Shown: positions 33,758 through 42,799 of the stretch, one piece after another
Layout: every line of letters begins with the position of its first letter
Position numbering within the stretch: the first letter of the stretch is position 1
NCBI RefSeq assembly: GCF_031951985.1
Contig: NZ_JAVLVU010000001.1
Location: 4,278,001 to 4,342,000, forward strand
Length of the DNA: 64,000 nt
Reading direction: 5' to 3'
Origin: Mucilaginibacter terrae
Lineage (GTDB): Bacteria; Bacteroidota; Bacteroidia; Sphingobacteriales; Sphingobacteriaceae
Notes under the pieces: generated by a model
Database searches by the model: none
What the model saw: only the letters and a program-made list of their open reading frames with translations
Told to the model about the DNA's origin: nothing
Translations under genes and position numbers: made by a program

Positions 33758-35542
33758 TTAGAGCTGAATTGCAAACTTGCGTTCTATCCATAAAAATGTA
33801 CAAGCTACCAATAAAATCATATAAAACCAGATTTTTGGCACCTCGATATCCTGAGTTTCTTGTATTTGTTTTGTTACAGTTTGCTTTTGAGTTTGATTAG
33901 CTGCAAAATCTTTATTGATTTTAATTTTTTGCATTTTTTTTAGGCTGTTCCACTCACTTTTGCTGTAATTATACCACCATTCGGTTGTGTTATTACCTGC
34001 TTTGGCTTGTTGCCAGCCTGCTTTTTGCGGCCAGTAAGTATTTTGCCATTGATAAGGTATGGCTGCATTCTGAGCAGAGTTATTTACTTCATCATTTATT
34101 AAAGATGAACCCGGTATTGCCGAACCTTGAAACAGTAGTTTTACTGGTTCATTTACGGTCGGAATTGCATCAGCTTTCCAGCTTTGAACCGATGCTGATT
34201 TACGTGCCGATTGACCAATTAGCAAAGTCCATAGCGCCGTATAATCAGTTTTATTACCAGACAACAGCCAGGTGTTTGTATGATTAAGCGTGGTAAAAGC
34301 AAGCTTGCCCGCACCGGCTAAAGTAATACCTGCTAACTCATGATTTTGTGCGTCGGATGCCAGTACCTGGGTATTGTTACGATAGCTGATGTACGACGGA
34401 TCGATATTGAGTTTGGCAGTTTTTGCTTTTTGATTTTGCAGCGTTAGCGGTACCGAAAGCTGATCTTTAATGGCCATCGTAGTAACCGGGAAATCGCGCT
34501 GTAGCCACGACGCGGCTTTGTCCGAACTATCTGCCCGGACAATCACACCCAATCCTTTTTGCGTTACCTGGTTGCGAAATGCCCCGGCATCGGCAGGTGG
34601 AAGTGATTTAAAGGCAGACAGATCGCCAATTACCAAATCAAACTTGTCCAGCACCCCGGCCGATAAATGCTGCAGGTTCATCTTGTCGATGTTCACAAAT
34701 TCCTCGCTGCTTTTATTTTGGCTAATGAGCGCGCGTGAGGCCACGGCATAACCATTTTCGCCCAGCCAGTTTTTCAAAAAGCGGGTTTCGAAGTTAGGCG
34801 CGGCATTCAGCATTAACACTTTCACCGGTTTGGCAGGTTCAATTTGTACGGGGATGCTTTCGTTACTTAGGGTATCATTACCCGACAGTGCCAATAACTG
34901 GTAAACAACCCTGCCAGTTGGTTTGGGTACAGTACTTAGTTGGAAAGCGCTCGTTCCTGCGGGAATAATTGCCGAATCTAAAGTGGTATTTAAACCTTTT
35001 AAAATCAAGCTAACTGGTTTTTCGATATCATTGTTATACCTACCCTGAACTTGTAGCGGTTCGCCGGTTTTGATTTTGCCAACCCAGTTTACAGCCTGTA
35101 TTCCTGCCGGAGCCGATGGTGCGGTATAGGCAATGTGCAAGCCGTTCAATTGCTTTAATTCATCCTCGCTTAAACCGTAGCCTACAATTTTCACCTGTTT
35201 AAATGCGGGTTGATGATTGGTCAGTTCGTCTAAACTGCTAATGAGTTTAGCTTTGGAATAGCTGCTTTGGATAGCTTTATCCGTGGTATAAACCGGGGTG
35301 GCAGGAGGTAGGCTATCTTTATTAAAGCCATCGGTTAGTAATATGGCATCGCTGTTATCGGCAATGTTGGTTTTGCTGCTGTAACTAACGGGAAGTATAA
35401 TGCAGGCCAAAGCTCCAAGCGAAATCCAGATGGCTAACAATCGCCAAACCAAACGGCGCTTATCGGCACGGCGAATTTCCTGCCAGGTGAAGAGCAGTGC
35501 CAGCAGAGTGCAAATGATGATAACCGCTAAAGTCCAGTTCAT
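33758..35542 (-). CDS. Membrane protein with a GATase-like extracytoplasmic domain
   Basis: The 594-residue protein has two N-terminal helices (about 3-22 and 32-52), a long extracytoplasmic region, and a C-terminal helix (about 572-590) ending ERKFAIQL. The middle ('VKVLMLNAAPNFETRFLKNWL', 'KFDLVIGDLSAFKSLPPADAGAFRNQV' in parts) resembles the class I glutamine-amidotransferase-like domain found in VWA/BatA-associated membrane proteins. No catalytic cysteine is evident, so it is probably a binding or structural domain. It sits between a DUF4175-like gene and tldD. I know it only as an uncharacterised component of MoxR-linked operons. Confidence 0.65.
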   Translation of the reverse strand: MNWTLAVIIICTLLALLFTWQEIRRADKRRLVWRLLAIWISLGALACIILPVSYSSKTNIADNSDAILLTDGFNKDSLPPATPVYTTDKAIQSSYSKAKLISSLDELTNHQPAFKQVKIVGYGLSEDELKQLNGLHIAYTAPSAPAGIQAVNWVGKIKTGEPLQVQGRYNNDIEKPVSLILKGLNTTLDSAIIPAGTSAFQLSTVPKPTGRVVYQLLALSGNDTLSNESIPVQIEPAKPVKVLMLNAAPNFETRFLKNWLGENGYAVASRALISQNKSSEEFVNIDKMNLQHLSAGVLDKFDLVIGDLSAFKSLPPADAGAFRNQVTQKGLGVIVRADSSDKAASWLQRDFPVTTMAIKDQLSVPLTLQNQKAKTAKLNIDPSYISYRNNTQVLASDAQNHELAGITLAGAGKLAFTTLNHTNTWLLSGNKTDYTALWTLLIGQSARKSASVQSWKADAIPTVNEPVKLLFQGSAIPGSSLINDEVNNSAQNAAIPYQWQNTYWPQKAGWQQAKAGNNTTEWWYNYSKSEWNSLKKMQKIKINKDFAANQTQKQTVTKQIQETQDIEVPKIWFYMILLVACTFLWIERKFAIQL

Positions 35543-35551
35543 TGCTAATAT

Positions 35552-37672
35552 TTACCGGTTTAAGTTTTTAAAATAACGTTGCCCCAAACCCATATCGGCC
35601 GTTGTGCTTACTGCCGATGGCATAGTTTTGCTGCCGGGCAGACTTTTCTGAATGGCCTTTTCAACAATAGAGCGGTCGGTACCCGATACTTTATTTTCAG
35701 AGGCCAGTATGCGTCGCATGGCGCTAACCGCCTTTAAATAAATACCCGGCTGTGCCGATGCCTGTACCGCCAACTGCTGACCGGCCAGCTGCAAAATGCG
35801 TTTATCGGCAGCAGTTAAAACCTGATGTTTAGATTGCTCCAGTATGGTTGCTGCCTTTTTCAACGTCTCAAATTTATCGGCAGTTGGTTTGATGTTTTGC
35901 TGGCTGACAGGCTCGGTAATCTTGCTCAAGTCGCCGGTTAAGCGCTTCTCCGGCTTAATGGGTGGTGGGTTGTAGCTGGTTTTAGCCACGAATGAGCGTG
36001 ATTTTTGCTGAAGGTCTTTCAATAACCTTAAAGCTTTATACTCATAAGGCAGCGCTTCCTGCGGCTTGTATAAGCGGAGACGTAACTCGGCTTTCCACAT
36101 CTCGTTAAGTGTAGCTTTGAGCTGCGCTTTGGCGGCAGGTTCTAAAAATGTCGCATCTTCGGCGTTGTCATGCTTATCGGTAAAGGCGTCCATGACCATT
36201 TTGGCATTGCCAAAGTTTTCGGCCTTGCCTATTTCCTGGTTGCCATCGCCCTCGGTTCCGCTTTCGTCTTCTTCTCCTAAAAACTTGCCGTAACGTAGGC
36301 GGAGCAGCTTTTGATCGGTACCCAACTCATTACAACGGTTTTTAAAGGCGGTTGCGCTAATGGTGTCTTTTTCTTTAAGTAGTTTTTCGGTATCGAGAAT
36401 AATTTGGCGCTGGCTGCGGAAATACTCGGGTTTGATGTTAGCCGCGGCCACAATGCCATCCATGCTCAACAGTTGCGCTGTATCCTGAATGGAAACGATG
36501 AGTACATCGGTACGGCTTTTTTGCTGGTGCGTGTCTTGCGCCTGAATATAGAAGTACAACTCGTCGCCCGGCTCCATACCCAGTTTGGGCAAATCGATGG
36601 TGCGCTGTAAATCGTACTGGCGGTTATGTGCACCAAATGCGGCACTGAATGCAAAAGTGGTATCCTTAAACTTAACCGATTCGCCGCTGCCCTTGGCTAC
36701 TGTGGCAAATATTTGTGCGTTGCTGATGCCGTAATCATCGGTAACGGTGGTGTTAATAGTCACACGCTGTGTCTCGCCGGCATCAATATGAGTATACTGT
36801 TTAGGCGTTTTAATGCGAATAACCGGGATGGCATCTTTAATCATTTGGATTTGGTAAAGGTCAGATAGTTTGCCATCAATGCTTACCTGGTAAAAACCGG
36901 CTTTGGTAATGGCTCTTTGTGTTTTCCAATCGGTTTTATTCGAACTACTTAATACTAATTTCTCACGCTCGTTAAATAATAGGAATACGTTCTTAACTTC
37001 AATATTAGTGCTTATGTTCCATCCAACCAAGGCACCTTCCTCGGCATCGATAGTGAATTTATCCTGTGTACGGGCACCCTTGCCGGTATAAGTAGGTGGA
37101 GTAATTTTTAATGAAATGCCGTCTATTTGGGGTAATATCTTTTCGGGCGGTGTGGCTTTTTGCGATGCGGAATTATTGGAACCGAATAGATTGCCGTTAC
37201 TCGAAGATTTCCAATATTGACCTATTTTAAAGATTGCTAAACTCAACACCAATGCGCCCACAAATAACCAAGCGGTTTTCTTTAATCGTTGTGTAAATAC
37301 TGCTGGTTCGCCGTGTAATTGGGTTAGGGTTTGTTCTACCTTGTTGAGTTGCAAGCGCTCTAATAAATTAAGTTCAGCGGCAGGTTTAAGAATGAGTTCG
37401 CTGCTTTCTTCCAGTTCGGGGTAGGAGATGTTTAAGTAACGGCAAATGGTTGTAACCTTAGTGCTCCACGGGCGGCGTAAAGTGAGGAGTAAACCCAATG
37501 CAATGGCAAATACTAAGATGCCTAACACAATTGCTTGATTAGGTAACAATCGGTACAAAATGCTGCCTGCCAACAAACCGCAGCTTGCCGCCAGTAGTAC
37601 ACTGGCCAGTAACTGGTAGCCAATGTAACGTTGCCTCAATTGGTTTACTTTATGTGATGCTGCCTGCTCCAT
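35552..37672 (-). CDS. DUF4175-like membrane protein
   Basis: The 706-residue protein has three helices near the N-terminus (about 18-40, 45-64 and 133-150). A beta-rich extracytoplasmic part follows ('SLKITPPTYTGKGARTQ', 'VLLFNEREKLVLSSS'-type, 'IPVIRIKTPKQYTHIDAGETQRV'), then a long helical, charged C-terminal half. This is the pattern of DUF4175-type proteins next to BatA/DUF58 genes. Its ATG overlaps the batA stop (TAATG on the minus strand) and the next gene starts nine bases after its stop, so translation is coupled on both sides. Function unknown; probably a scaffold on the periplasmic face. Confidence 0.65.
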   Translation of the reverse strand: MEQAASHKVNQLRQRYIGYQLLASVLLAASCGLLAGSILYRLLPNQAIVLGILVFAIALGLLLTLRRPWSTKVTTICRYLNISYPELEESSELILKPAAELNLLERLQLNKVEQTLTQLHGEPAVFTQRLKKTAWLFVGALVLSLAIFKIGQYWKSSSNGNLFGSNNSASQKATPPEKILPQIDGISLKITPPTYTGKGARTQDKFTIDAEEGALVGWNISTNIEVKNVFLLFNEREKLVLSSSNKTDWKTQRAITKAGFYQVSIDGKLSDLYQIQMIKDAIPVIRIKTPKQYTHIDAGETQRVTINTTVTDDYGISNAQIFATVAKGSGESVKFKDTTFAFSAAFGAHNRQYDLQRTIDLPKLGMEPGDELYFYIQAQDTHQQKSRTDVLIVSIQDTAQLLSMDGIVAAANIKPEYFRSQRQIILDTEKLLKEKDTISATAFKNRCNELGTDQKLLRLRYGKFLGEEDESGTEGDGNQEIGKAENFGNAKMVMDAFTDKHDNAEDATFLEPAAKAQLKATLNEMWKAELRLRLYKPQEALPYEYKALRLLKDLQQKSRSFVAKTSYNPPPIKPEKRLTGDLSKITEPVSQQNIKPTADKFETLKKAATILEQSKHQVLTAADKRILQLAGQQLAVQASAQPGIYLKAVSAMRRILASENKVSGTDRSIVEKAIQKSLPGSKTMPSAVSTTADMGLGQRYFKNLNR

Positions 37673-39189
37673 TATGCAATTTCTGTTTTAGGTTTGCGAT
37701 GTGCCAGCCAGCGTTCGGCTGCAAAAATGATGATGAGCGTCAGCCAGAAATAACGGCTGAGGCTTTTGTTTTCGATAGACTTTTCAGCGGCTACAGTGTG
37801 TTGTTCGGAACCTATTACAGGCATATACTGCTTAGCACTTAGTACTCGCTTATCATATACCGAATTATCCACCTCCGGCTTTACCATCAGTTTAAGCATC
37901 CACGCCGGGAAATTGCTGCTCCAAACCAAATTGTTCCACGCCGGGTTAAAGCGGCTGTAGAAATGGTAGATATTGGTTTGGTTTTGCTGCTCCAAAGCTA
38001 AAACGGGCTTGCCAAAACCATCCTGCCAAACGGGTTCGGCTTTTATATCGGTAGCGGTTATTGCTTTAAAGAGTCCCACTTTTTCGTCATCAGCCAAAGA
38101 AGGAGTAAACTCACCGGCGTTGCTCATCCAGCTGTTTACGCTGGTGGCCTTTCCTTTTTCGTAAACCAATATGTTTTTGGCTAATGCTTTATTAACGGGT
38201 TTATCCGACAGCCAAAATAACCACTCAGTATTGGCCTGTATTTGCGCCGGATTAGCAACCGTTTTTATACTGATTGGTCTTTGGCTAAACTGAATTACCG
38301 CCTGTAATGCCGCTTCGAGATAGTTAGCATCTAAACTGTTATTATCAGCATAAATAAGGATGTTTTGAGCATCGGTACTAACGGTAACAGGCTCTTGCTT
38401 GTTTCCTGTTAAGCTGATTTGCGCTTTGCCGTCGGTTGTGTTAATGGTGTAAGCCGAATTTGCTTTATCATCGTTCTTAAAATTGCTATAGGCATAAGCC
38501 GTGCCCAATGGTTTGCTCGTTCCCTGCACCACCCTAATCTCGCCGTTAGCAGTAAACCATGCATCCTGAATCCAGGTACTTACCGAATCGGCCGGGGTGT
38601 AGGTTTGCCATTTGAGGTTGAGCGCTACCTGCGGTTTTTCGCCGGTGAAGTACTGCATTTGGTTTGGCGTGAACAAATATACGGGAAGGGTAGAAGCTGT
38701 TTTGGTGTCTAACTCCCGCGCTAAGTTCCAGTAATTGGGGAAGGTGGCAGGTGATATTGTTTTGAGAGAATCTTTAGGTTTCAATAAGACTTTCTTTAAG
38801 TCGGATTTGGCAAAGCCGCTATTGAAATAATGAAACTCGTAACCCGCTTTGGTAAGCGAATCAACTGTAGGTTTAAACTTCTGATAGGTTTCGGTAAAGG
38901 TTTCTTTAGGGATGAGCACCCAGCCTTTTACTTTGGCAGCTTGCATCTTCTTTTGCAAAACCGGCATAGCCAGCAGCAAAGCCAATACAATCAGCAGCAA
39001 GCAACGAAGTATGAACAAAGGAATATCCAGCAGTTTAAAACTCCGGCTGCTTTTGCGCGATGCGGCATCAATGAGCGATACGCTGCCCACCTTCAGCACC
39101 TTACCCGAGCGGATATTCCACAGGTGTATCAGTACCGGGATGATTATCGCGGCAGCGCCAAAAAGCCATATAGGGGTTAGGAATTGCAT
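37672..39189 (-). CDS. batA: BatA-domain membrane protein
   Basis: The first 90 residues are the BatA N-terminal domain (aerotolerance regulator type): 'FLTPIWLFGAAAIIIPVLIHLWN', 'KVGSVSLIDAASRKSSRSFKLLDIPLFILRCLLLIVLAL' (in parts), with two helices. The rest is extracytoplasmic with a C-terminal helix (about 479-497). The 505-residue length is that of the long BatA relatives rather than the short VWA form, and I see no MIDAS motif. In Bacteroidota such proteins work with MoxR ATPases and DUF58 proteins. It is co-transcribed with those genes; the gap to DUF58 contains repeats. Confidence 0.8.
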   Translation of the reverse strand: MQFLTPIWLFGAAAIIIPVLIHLWNIRSGKVLKVGSVSLIDAASRKSSRSFKLLDIPLFILRCLLLIVLALLLAMPVLQKKMQAAKVKGWVLIPKETFTETYQKFKPTVDSLTKAGYEFHYFNSGFAKSDLKKVLLKPKDSLKTISPATFPNYWNLARELDTKTASTLPVYLFTPNQMQYFTGEKPQVALNLKWQTYTPADSVSTWIQDAWFTANGEIRVVQGTSKPLGTAYAYSNFKNDDKANSAYTINTTDGKAQISLTGNKQEPVTVSTDAQNILIYADNNSLDANYLEAALQAVIQFSQRPISIKTVANPAQIQANTEWLFWLSDKPVNKALAKNILVYEKGKATSVNSWMSNAGEFTPSLADDEKVGLFKAITATDIKAEPVWQDGFGKPVLALEQQNQTNIYHFYSRFNPAWNNLVWSSNFPAWMLKLMVKPEVDNSVYDKRVLSAKQYMPVIGSEQHTVAAEKSIENKSLSRYFWLTLIIIFAAERWLAHRKPKTEIA

Positions 39190-39193
39190 AAAG

Positions 39194-39313
39194 TAGCCCC
39201 ACCTAAATCCTCCCCGGGAGGGAGGACTTTTGAATTTTTATTGTTGTATATCTATTTGTATTCATTATGTCTGTCAATCTCCCTCTCCTTCAGGAGAGGG
39301 CCGGGGTGAGGTT
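39194..39313. repeat. Two C-type dispersed repeats between batA and the DUF58 gene
   Basis: 39194-39231 holds 'cctccccgggagggagga' within an imperfect palindrome. 39279-39313 holds CCCTCTCCTTCAGGAGAGGG followed by ccggggtgagg. The second is closely related to the sequence inside ispG at about 44405-44437. Neither is coding. They separate two genes that are otherwise in operon order. Confidence 0.7.
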
Positions 39314-40181
39314 AGCCTTTATTTCTTTGTACTAAAAACGCCCGCAAGGCTTCATCCAACGGTTGCGAGGTGCTGAGCATGCGGTGTACAATGTGTTTGC
39401 CTAATAACTGCATCCTGATGTTTTCTAAATGCGAATGAAGCGCCTCTTTGTATTGCTGCTTGGCTTGCGGACCAACCTGTATTACCTCGCCCGTCTCCAG
39501 ATCTTCTAACGAGGTATAGCCTTTAAAATCGAAGTCCAGCTCGTTTTGCCCCATCAGTTGAAAAACAATGATCTCATGCCTTAATGCCGCCAGCGAATCC
39601 AGTAGTTTAAAAATTTCCCCTTCGGGCTGGTACATGTCGGTTATAAAAACAAGTAGTTCTTTTCGACCTGCACCGGCAAACAACTCTTTATAATGTACAG
39701 GCTGCGTAAATGTACCCGACGGTTTGATGTTCTCTAACTGGTGATACAACCGCTGCAAATGCTGCGGATCGGGTTTCGAAGCCAGCGAAAATAAGCCGCC
39801 TTCTTTAAAAACATATAAGCCCACGGCATCGCCCTGTAAATTGGCTAAGTATGCTAACGATGCCGCCAAATAACGCGCGTAATCAATTTTGCTCAGCGTA
39901 CCGTCGTGGTGATTCATGGATGCGCTGGCATCTATCAAAAACCTTACGGATATGCTTGTTTCTATTTCCGATTCGCGGATGTAGTACCTGTCACTGCGGG
40001 CAAACATGCGCCAGTCGAGCCAGCGTAAATCGTCGCCAGGCTGGTAGCTCCGGTACTGACTAAACTCCAGTCCCGGCCCCTTAACGGTGCTTTTGTTAAA
40101 GCCGTTCATAAAACCATCAATAACCGTTTTTGCCAGTAAGGGCAAGGTTTTAATGGTGGTGAGCACTTTGGGGTCGAGCAT
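39312..40181 (-). CDS. DUF58 (VWA-like) protein of a MoxR operon
   Basis: The 289-residue protein has the DUF58 signature 'SQYRSYQPGDDLRWLDWRMFARSDRYYIRE' (in parts), followed by a VWA-like half with 'FLIDASASMNHHD' (a MIDAS-like DxSxS is present), 'AVGLYVFKEGGLFSLASKPD' and 'LLVFITDMYQPEG'. DUF58 proteins are regular partners of MoxR AAA+ ATPases in metal- or stress-linked protein assembly. It is soluble and so acts in the cytoplasm. The 85-base gap to moxR is a palindromic repeat. Confidence 0.9.
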   Translation of the reverse strand: MLDPKVLTTIKTLPLLAKTVIDGFMNGFNKSTVKGPGLEFSQYRSYQPGDDLRWLDWRMFARSDRYYIRESEIETSISVRFLIDASASMNHHDGTLSKIDYARYLAASLAYLANLQGDAVGLYVFKEGGLFSLASKPDPQHLQRLYHQLENIKPSGTFTQPVHYKELFAGAGRKELLVFITDMYQPEGEIFKLLDSLAALRHEIIVFQLMGQNELDFDFKGYTSLEDLETGEVIQVGPQAKQQYKEALHSHLENIRMQLLGKHIVHRMLSTSQPLDEALRAFLVQRNKG

Positions 40182-40188
40182 GGTAATC

Positions 40189-40268
40189 AGTTGTCTGTTG
40201 CGGGTTGTGTGTTGTCTATATTTTATTGCGAGCTAAAACCCGCAACTCACAACAGACAACCCACAACT
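40189..40268. repeat. Dispersed palindromic repeat, D type
   Basis: Imperfect inverted repeat built from GTTGTCTGTTG / CAACAGACAAC-type units, filling the gap between moxR and the DUF58 gene and reaching the moxR stop codon. Confidence 0.65.
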
Positions 40269-41259
40269 AAACTTTCGGTCTTTCTAACAATTTTATCAAC
40301 TCAGCCGTTGCCTTGTCGGAGTTTATACCTTCGGCTTCGGCTTTAAAGTTCATTAATACGCGGTGACGTAGTACCGGTGTTGCCATGGCATGTATATCTT
40401 CTAATATTACTGCGTAGCGGCCTTTTAGTAAGGCGCGGGCTTTGGCAGTTAGTATTAAAGCTTGCCCGGCACGCGGACCAGCGCCCCAGCGTACCCACTC
40501 TTTTACGTAATCTAAGGTGGTAGTGTCGGGACGGGTGGCGCGGATGAGCTTGCTCACGTACATTACCAAATCCTCGCTTATGCTTACCTGGCGTACCAGG
40601 GCCTGGGCCTGTTGTATTTCTTCGGCGCTGATTACCGGGTTAATGGTGGCCTTGCCGGTGCCGGTGGTGCGGTTCAATATTGCAAATTCTTCCTGTTCAG
40701 TAGGATAGCCTATTTGTACGAGGAGTAAAAAGCGGTCTAACTGGGCTTCGGGCAGGGGGTAAGTTCCGGCCTGCTCAATGGGGTTTTGCGTGGCTAAGAT
40801 GAAAAAAGGCTTATCTAACGGATAGGTTTGCCCACCGTAAGTAACTTCAAACTCCTGCATAGCCTCTAACAAGGCCGATTGCGTTTTGGGCGGCGTACGG
40901 TTTATCTCATCGGCCAGTATAATGTTGGCAAACAGGGGGCCTTTGTTAAACTTAAAAAAGCGCTTGCCGGTAACGTGGTCTTCCTCCAAAATTTCGGTGC
41001 CTACAATATCGGTAGGCATTAAATCGGGCGTAAACTGTATACGGCGAAACGACAGGTGCAACGCCTGCGACATGGTTTTAACCAGCAGGGTTTTGGCCAA
41101 ACCTGGTACACCCTCTAACAGGCAATGGCCGCCTGCTAAAAATGCCACCAGCAATTCATCCAAAATATGCTCCTGCCCAACAATTACCTTTTGTATTTCA
41201 GTTTTTAACTGCGGAAGTTTCGCCAGCAGCGCTTTAACGTGGGTTTCTGTTAGTTCCAA
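40267..41259 (-). CDS. moxR: MoxR-family AAA+ ATPase
   Basis: A 330-residue ATPase with Walker A GVPGLAKT (50-57), Walker B 'NIILADEINRTPPKTQSALLEAMQE' (in parts), sensor 1 'FILATQNPIEQAGTYPLPEAQLDRF' (in parts) and the C-terminal lid 'RATRPDTTTLDYVKEWVRWGAGPRAGQAL' (in parts). MoxR ATPases act as chaperones, often with VWA/DUF58/BatA partners, to insert cofactors or remodel envelope proteins. It is the first gene of the seven-gene minus-strand operon. The DUF4159 gene diverges from the 234-base region upstream. Confidence 0.95.
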   Translation of the reverse strand: MELTETHVKALLAKLPQLKTEIQKVIVGQEHILDELLVAFLAGGHCLLEGVPGLAKTLLVKTMSQALHLSFRRIQFTPDLMPTDIVGTEILEEDHVTGKRFFKFNKGPLFANIILADEINRTPPKTQSALLEAMQEFEVTYGGQTYPLDKPFFILATQNPIEQAGTYPLPEAQLDRFLLLVQIGYPTEQEEFAILNRTTGTGKATINPVISAEEIQQAQALVRQVSISEDLVMYVSKLIRATRPDTTTLDYVKEWVRWGAGPRAGQALILTAKARALLKGRYAVILEDIHAMATPVLRHRVLMNFKAEAEGINSDKATAELIKLLERPKV

Positions 41260-41493
41260 AGCCTAATGTTATTTAAGTAAGCAGTATTGATATTCGTTTA
41301 AAGATAATTTGTACACAATAAGGCCAAATAAGATTTGGTTACTTGTATTGAGCATCACAAGATATTGGGATTTGGTGTTAAAAGCAGAATTATTTTGCAA
41401 CTAATTAAATTAAGTATTCAAAAAATTACAAACACAGCAAATAAAAACGGTAGACGCATAAAATTTTGTACTACTTTTAGAGTTTTAACACAA

Positions 41494-42122
41494 ATGTCAT
41501 TAAGCTCTAAGTTTACTTTTAAACCCGTTTAAGCTACCATTCGGGCGATTGGGATACCGATCAGCGTATGCCAGCCAATATTTTGAACTCGTTGATGGAA
41601 TATACCACCATTCCTATCGAAACAAAAGAAAAGGTGGTGGCGCTGAGCAGTCCTGATGTGTTTAACTCGCCTTTTAGTTATATGAGCGGCCACAAACTGG
41701 TGCAATTTGATGCCCAGGAGCGCGCCAACTTTAAAAAATATGTGCAAAACGGCGGCTTTGTGTTTGTAGATGATTGTAACCACGACATCGACGGGCTGTT
41801 TGCCAAATCGTTCGAGGCGCAAATGTCGTCCTTGTTTGGGCCGCAGGCTTTAAAGAAAATTCCTAATACCCACGAGCTTTACCGCTCATTCTTCACCTTT
41901 GAAAAAGGGCCACCAAATACTTCTTTTGAACTTAACGGCTGGGGCGACGACCTGGTGCACGATTACCTGAAAGCCATTACCATTAACGGGCGTATTGCCG
42001 TATTATATAGTAATAAAGATTACGGCTGCGAGTGGGATTACGACTTCAGGAACAAGCGATTTTTAGCCGAAGATAATACCAAGTTTGGTGTAAATATTGT
42101 GGTTTATGCCATGAGTTCGTAA
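41494..42122 (+). pseudogene. DUF4159 protein, frame interrupted near the N-terminus
   Basis: The visible long frame (from an ATG at 41568) lacks the start of the DUF4159 domain. Reading that frame upstream gives 'RLSYHSGDWDTDQRMP', the family's conserved beginning, back to a stop at 41526. The preceding frame from ATG 41494 gives MSLSSKFTF and ends at 41532. Adding one A to the AAA at about 41521-41526 would join them as 'KFTFKTRLSYHSGDWD'. Thus the gene is broken by a one-base deletion or by a sequence error. The rest ('NGGFVFVDDCNHDIDGLFAKSFE', 'YGCEWDYDFRNKRFLAEDN', in parts) is intact. DUF4159 has a GATase-like fold and commonly accompanies MoxR-BatA operons, as here. Confidence 0.7.
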
Positions 42123-42130
42123 AGGAACTG

Positions 42131-42138
42131 TAACTTTG
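42131..42138 (+). promoter_or_regulatory. Candidate -7 box (TAACTTTG) for the 42164 gene
   Basis: Exact TAnnTTTG match, 25 bases before the ATG at 42164. No clear TTG at -33. Confidence 0.45.
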
Positions 42139-42163
42139 ACTGCCCACAAGGCACTCCTACACT

Positions 42164-42784
42164 ATGGATGAGTTTTATGTTAAAGATGAAAAGGGCGAAA
42201 GAGGCCCCTTTACCTTCGAAGAGTTAACCGATGGTCGTTTAGAACCCGAAGACCTGGTACGTACCGGAACCTCTGATTGGGCTAAGGCCGGCGATTTAGA
42301 TGATTTTGCCGAATACTTCCGCTTTGAGGGCTACTACTTTCCTACCGAAACTAACCTGGCCGGTTTTGGCATCAGGTTTCTGGCTTATTTTATTGATCAT
42401 GTGGCTGTATCTTTCATAGTAGGTATGGGCATGGGCTTGTTCTCGGCCTACCTTCCATTTAAAATGGAAGCATTCGATTTGAAGAACAAAGACATGATGT
42501 TTTGGCTACAGGAGGTATACATGGTTGCGATGATTGTGTATAATGTAATTTTTTGTGCCTTGCCTTTAAGCAGCACGCCAGGCCAGGCCATATGCCGTTT
42601 AATCATTGTTGATGCCGAGGGCAAAAAAATTAGCATAGCCAAAGTAATTATTCGTAGCCCCATTAAGCTATTATCTGTTGTGTTATACGGCCTCGGAACC
42701 ATTGCTGTATTTTTTACCCAATACCGCCAGGGCGTGCACGATTTAGTGGCTAAAACTTACGTGGTAAAAAGAGACGTGTTATAA
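42164..42784 (+). CDS. RDD-family membrane protein with N-terminal GYF_2 domain
   Basis: Residues 1-55 form a GYF_2-type domain ('FYVKDEKGERGPFTFEELTDGRLEPEDLV' in parts, with 'DWAKAGDLDDF'). The rest is an RDD domain: 'LAGFGIRFLAYFIDHVAVSFIVG' with the Arg and Asp in helix 1, 'PGQAICRLIIVDAEG', and 'QYRQGVHDLVAKTYVV'. About four helices are present. RDD proteins are of varied or unknown function, some linked to ion transport. The combination with GYF_2 is common in Bacteroidota. The P-loop gene follows 15 bases later. Confidence 0.85.
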   Translation: MDEFYVKDEKGERGPFTFEELTDGRLEPEDLVRTGTSDWAKAGDLDDFAEYFRFEGYYFPTETNLAGFGIRFLAYFIDHVAVSFIVGMGMGLFSAYLPFKMEAFDLKNKDMMFWLQEVYMVAMIVYNVIFCALPLSSTPGQAICRLIIVDAEGKKISIAKVIIRSPIKLLSVVLYGLGTIAVFFTQYRQGVHDLVAKTYVVKRDVL

Positions 42785-42799
42785 CTTTAGTAGCGCCTT

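Noticed and set aside
41335..41493. A longer N-terminus for the DUF4159 protein from 41335
   Set aside because: The upstream residues are rich in Lys/Ile/Asn without a signal peptide, and the region should hold the divergent promoters of moxR and this gene.
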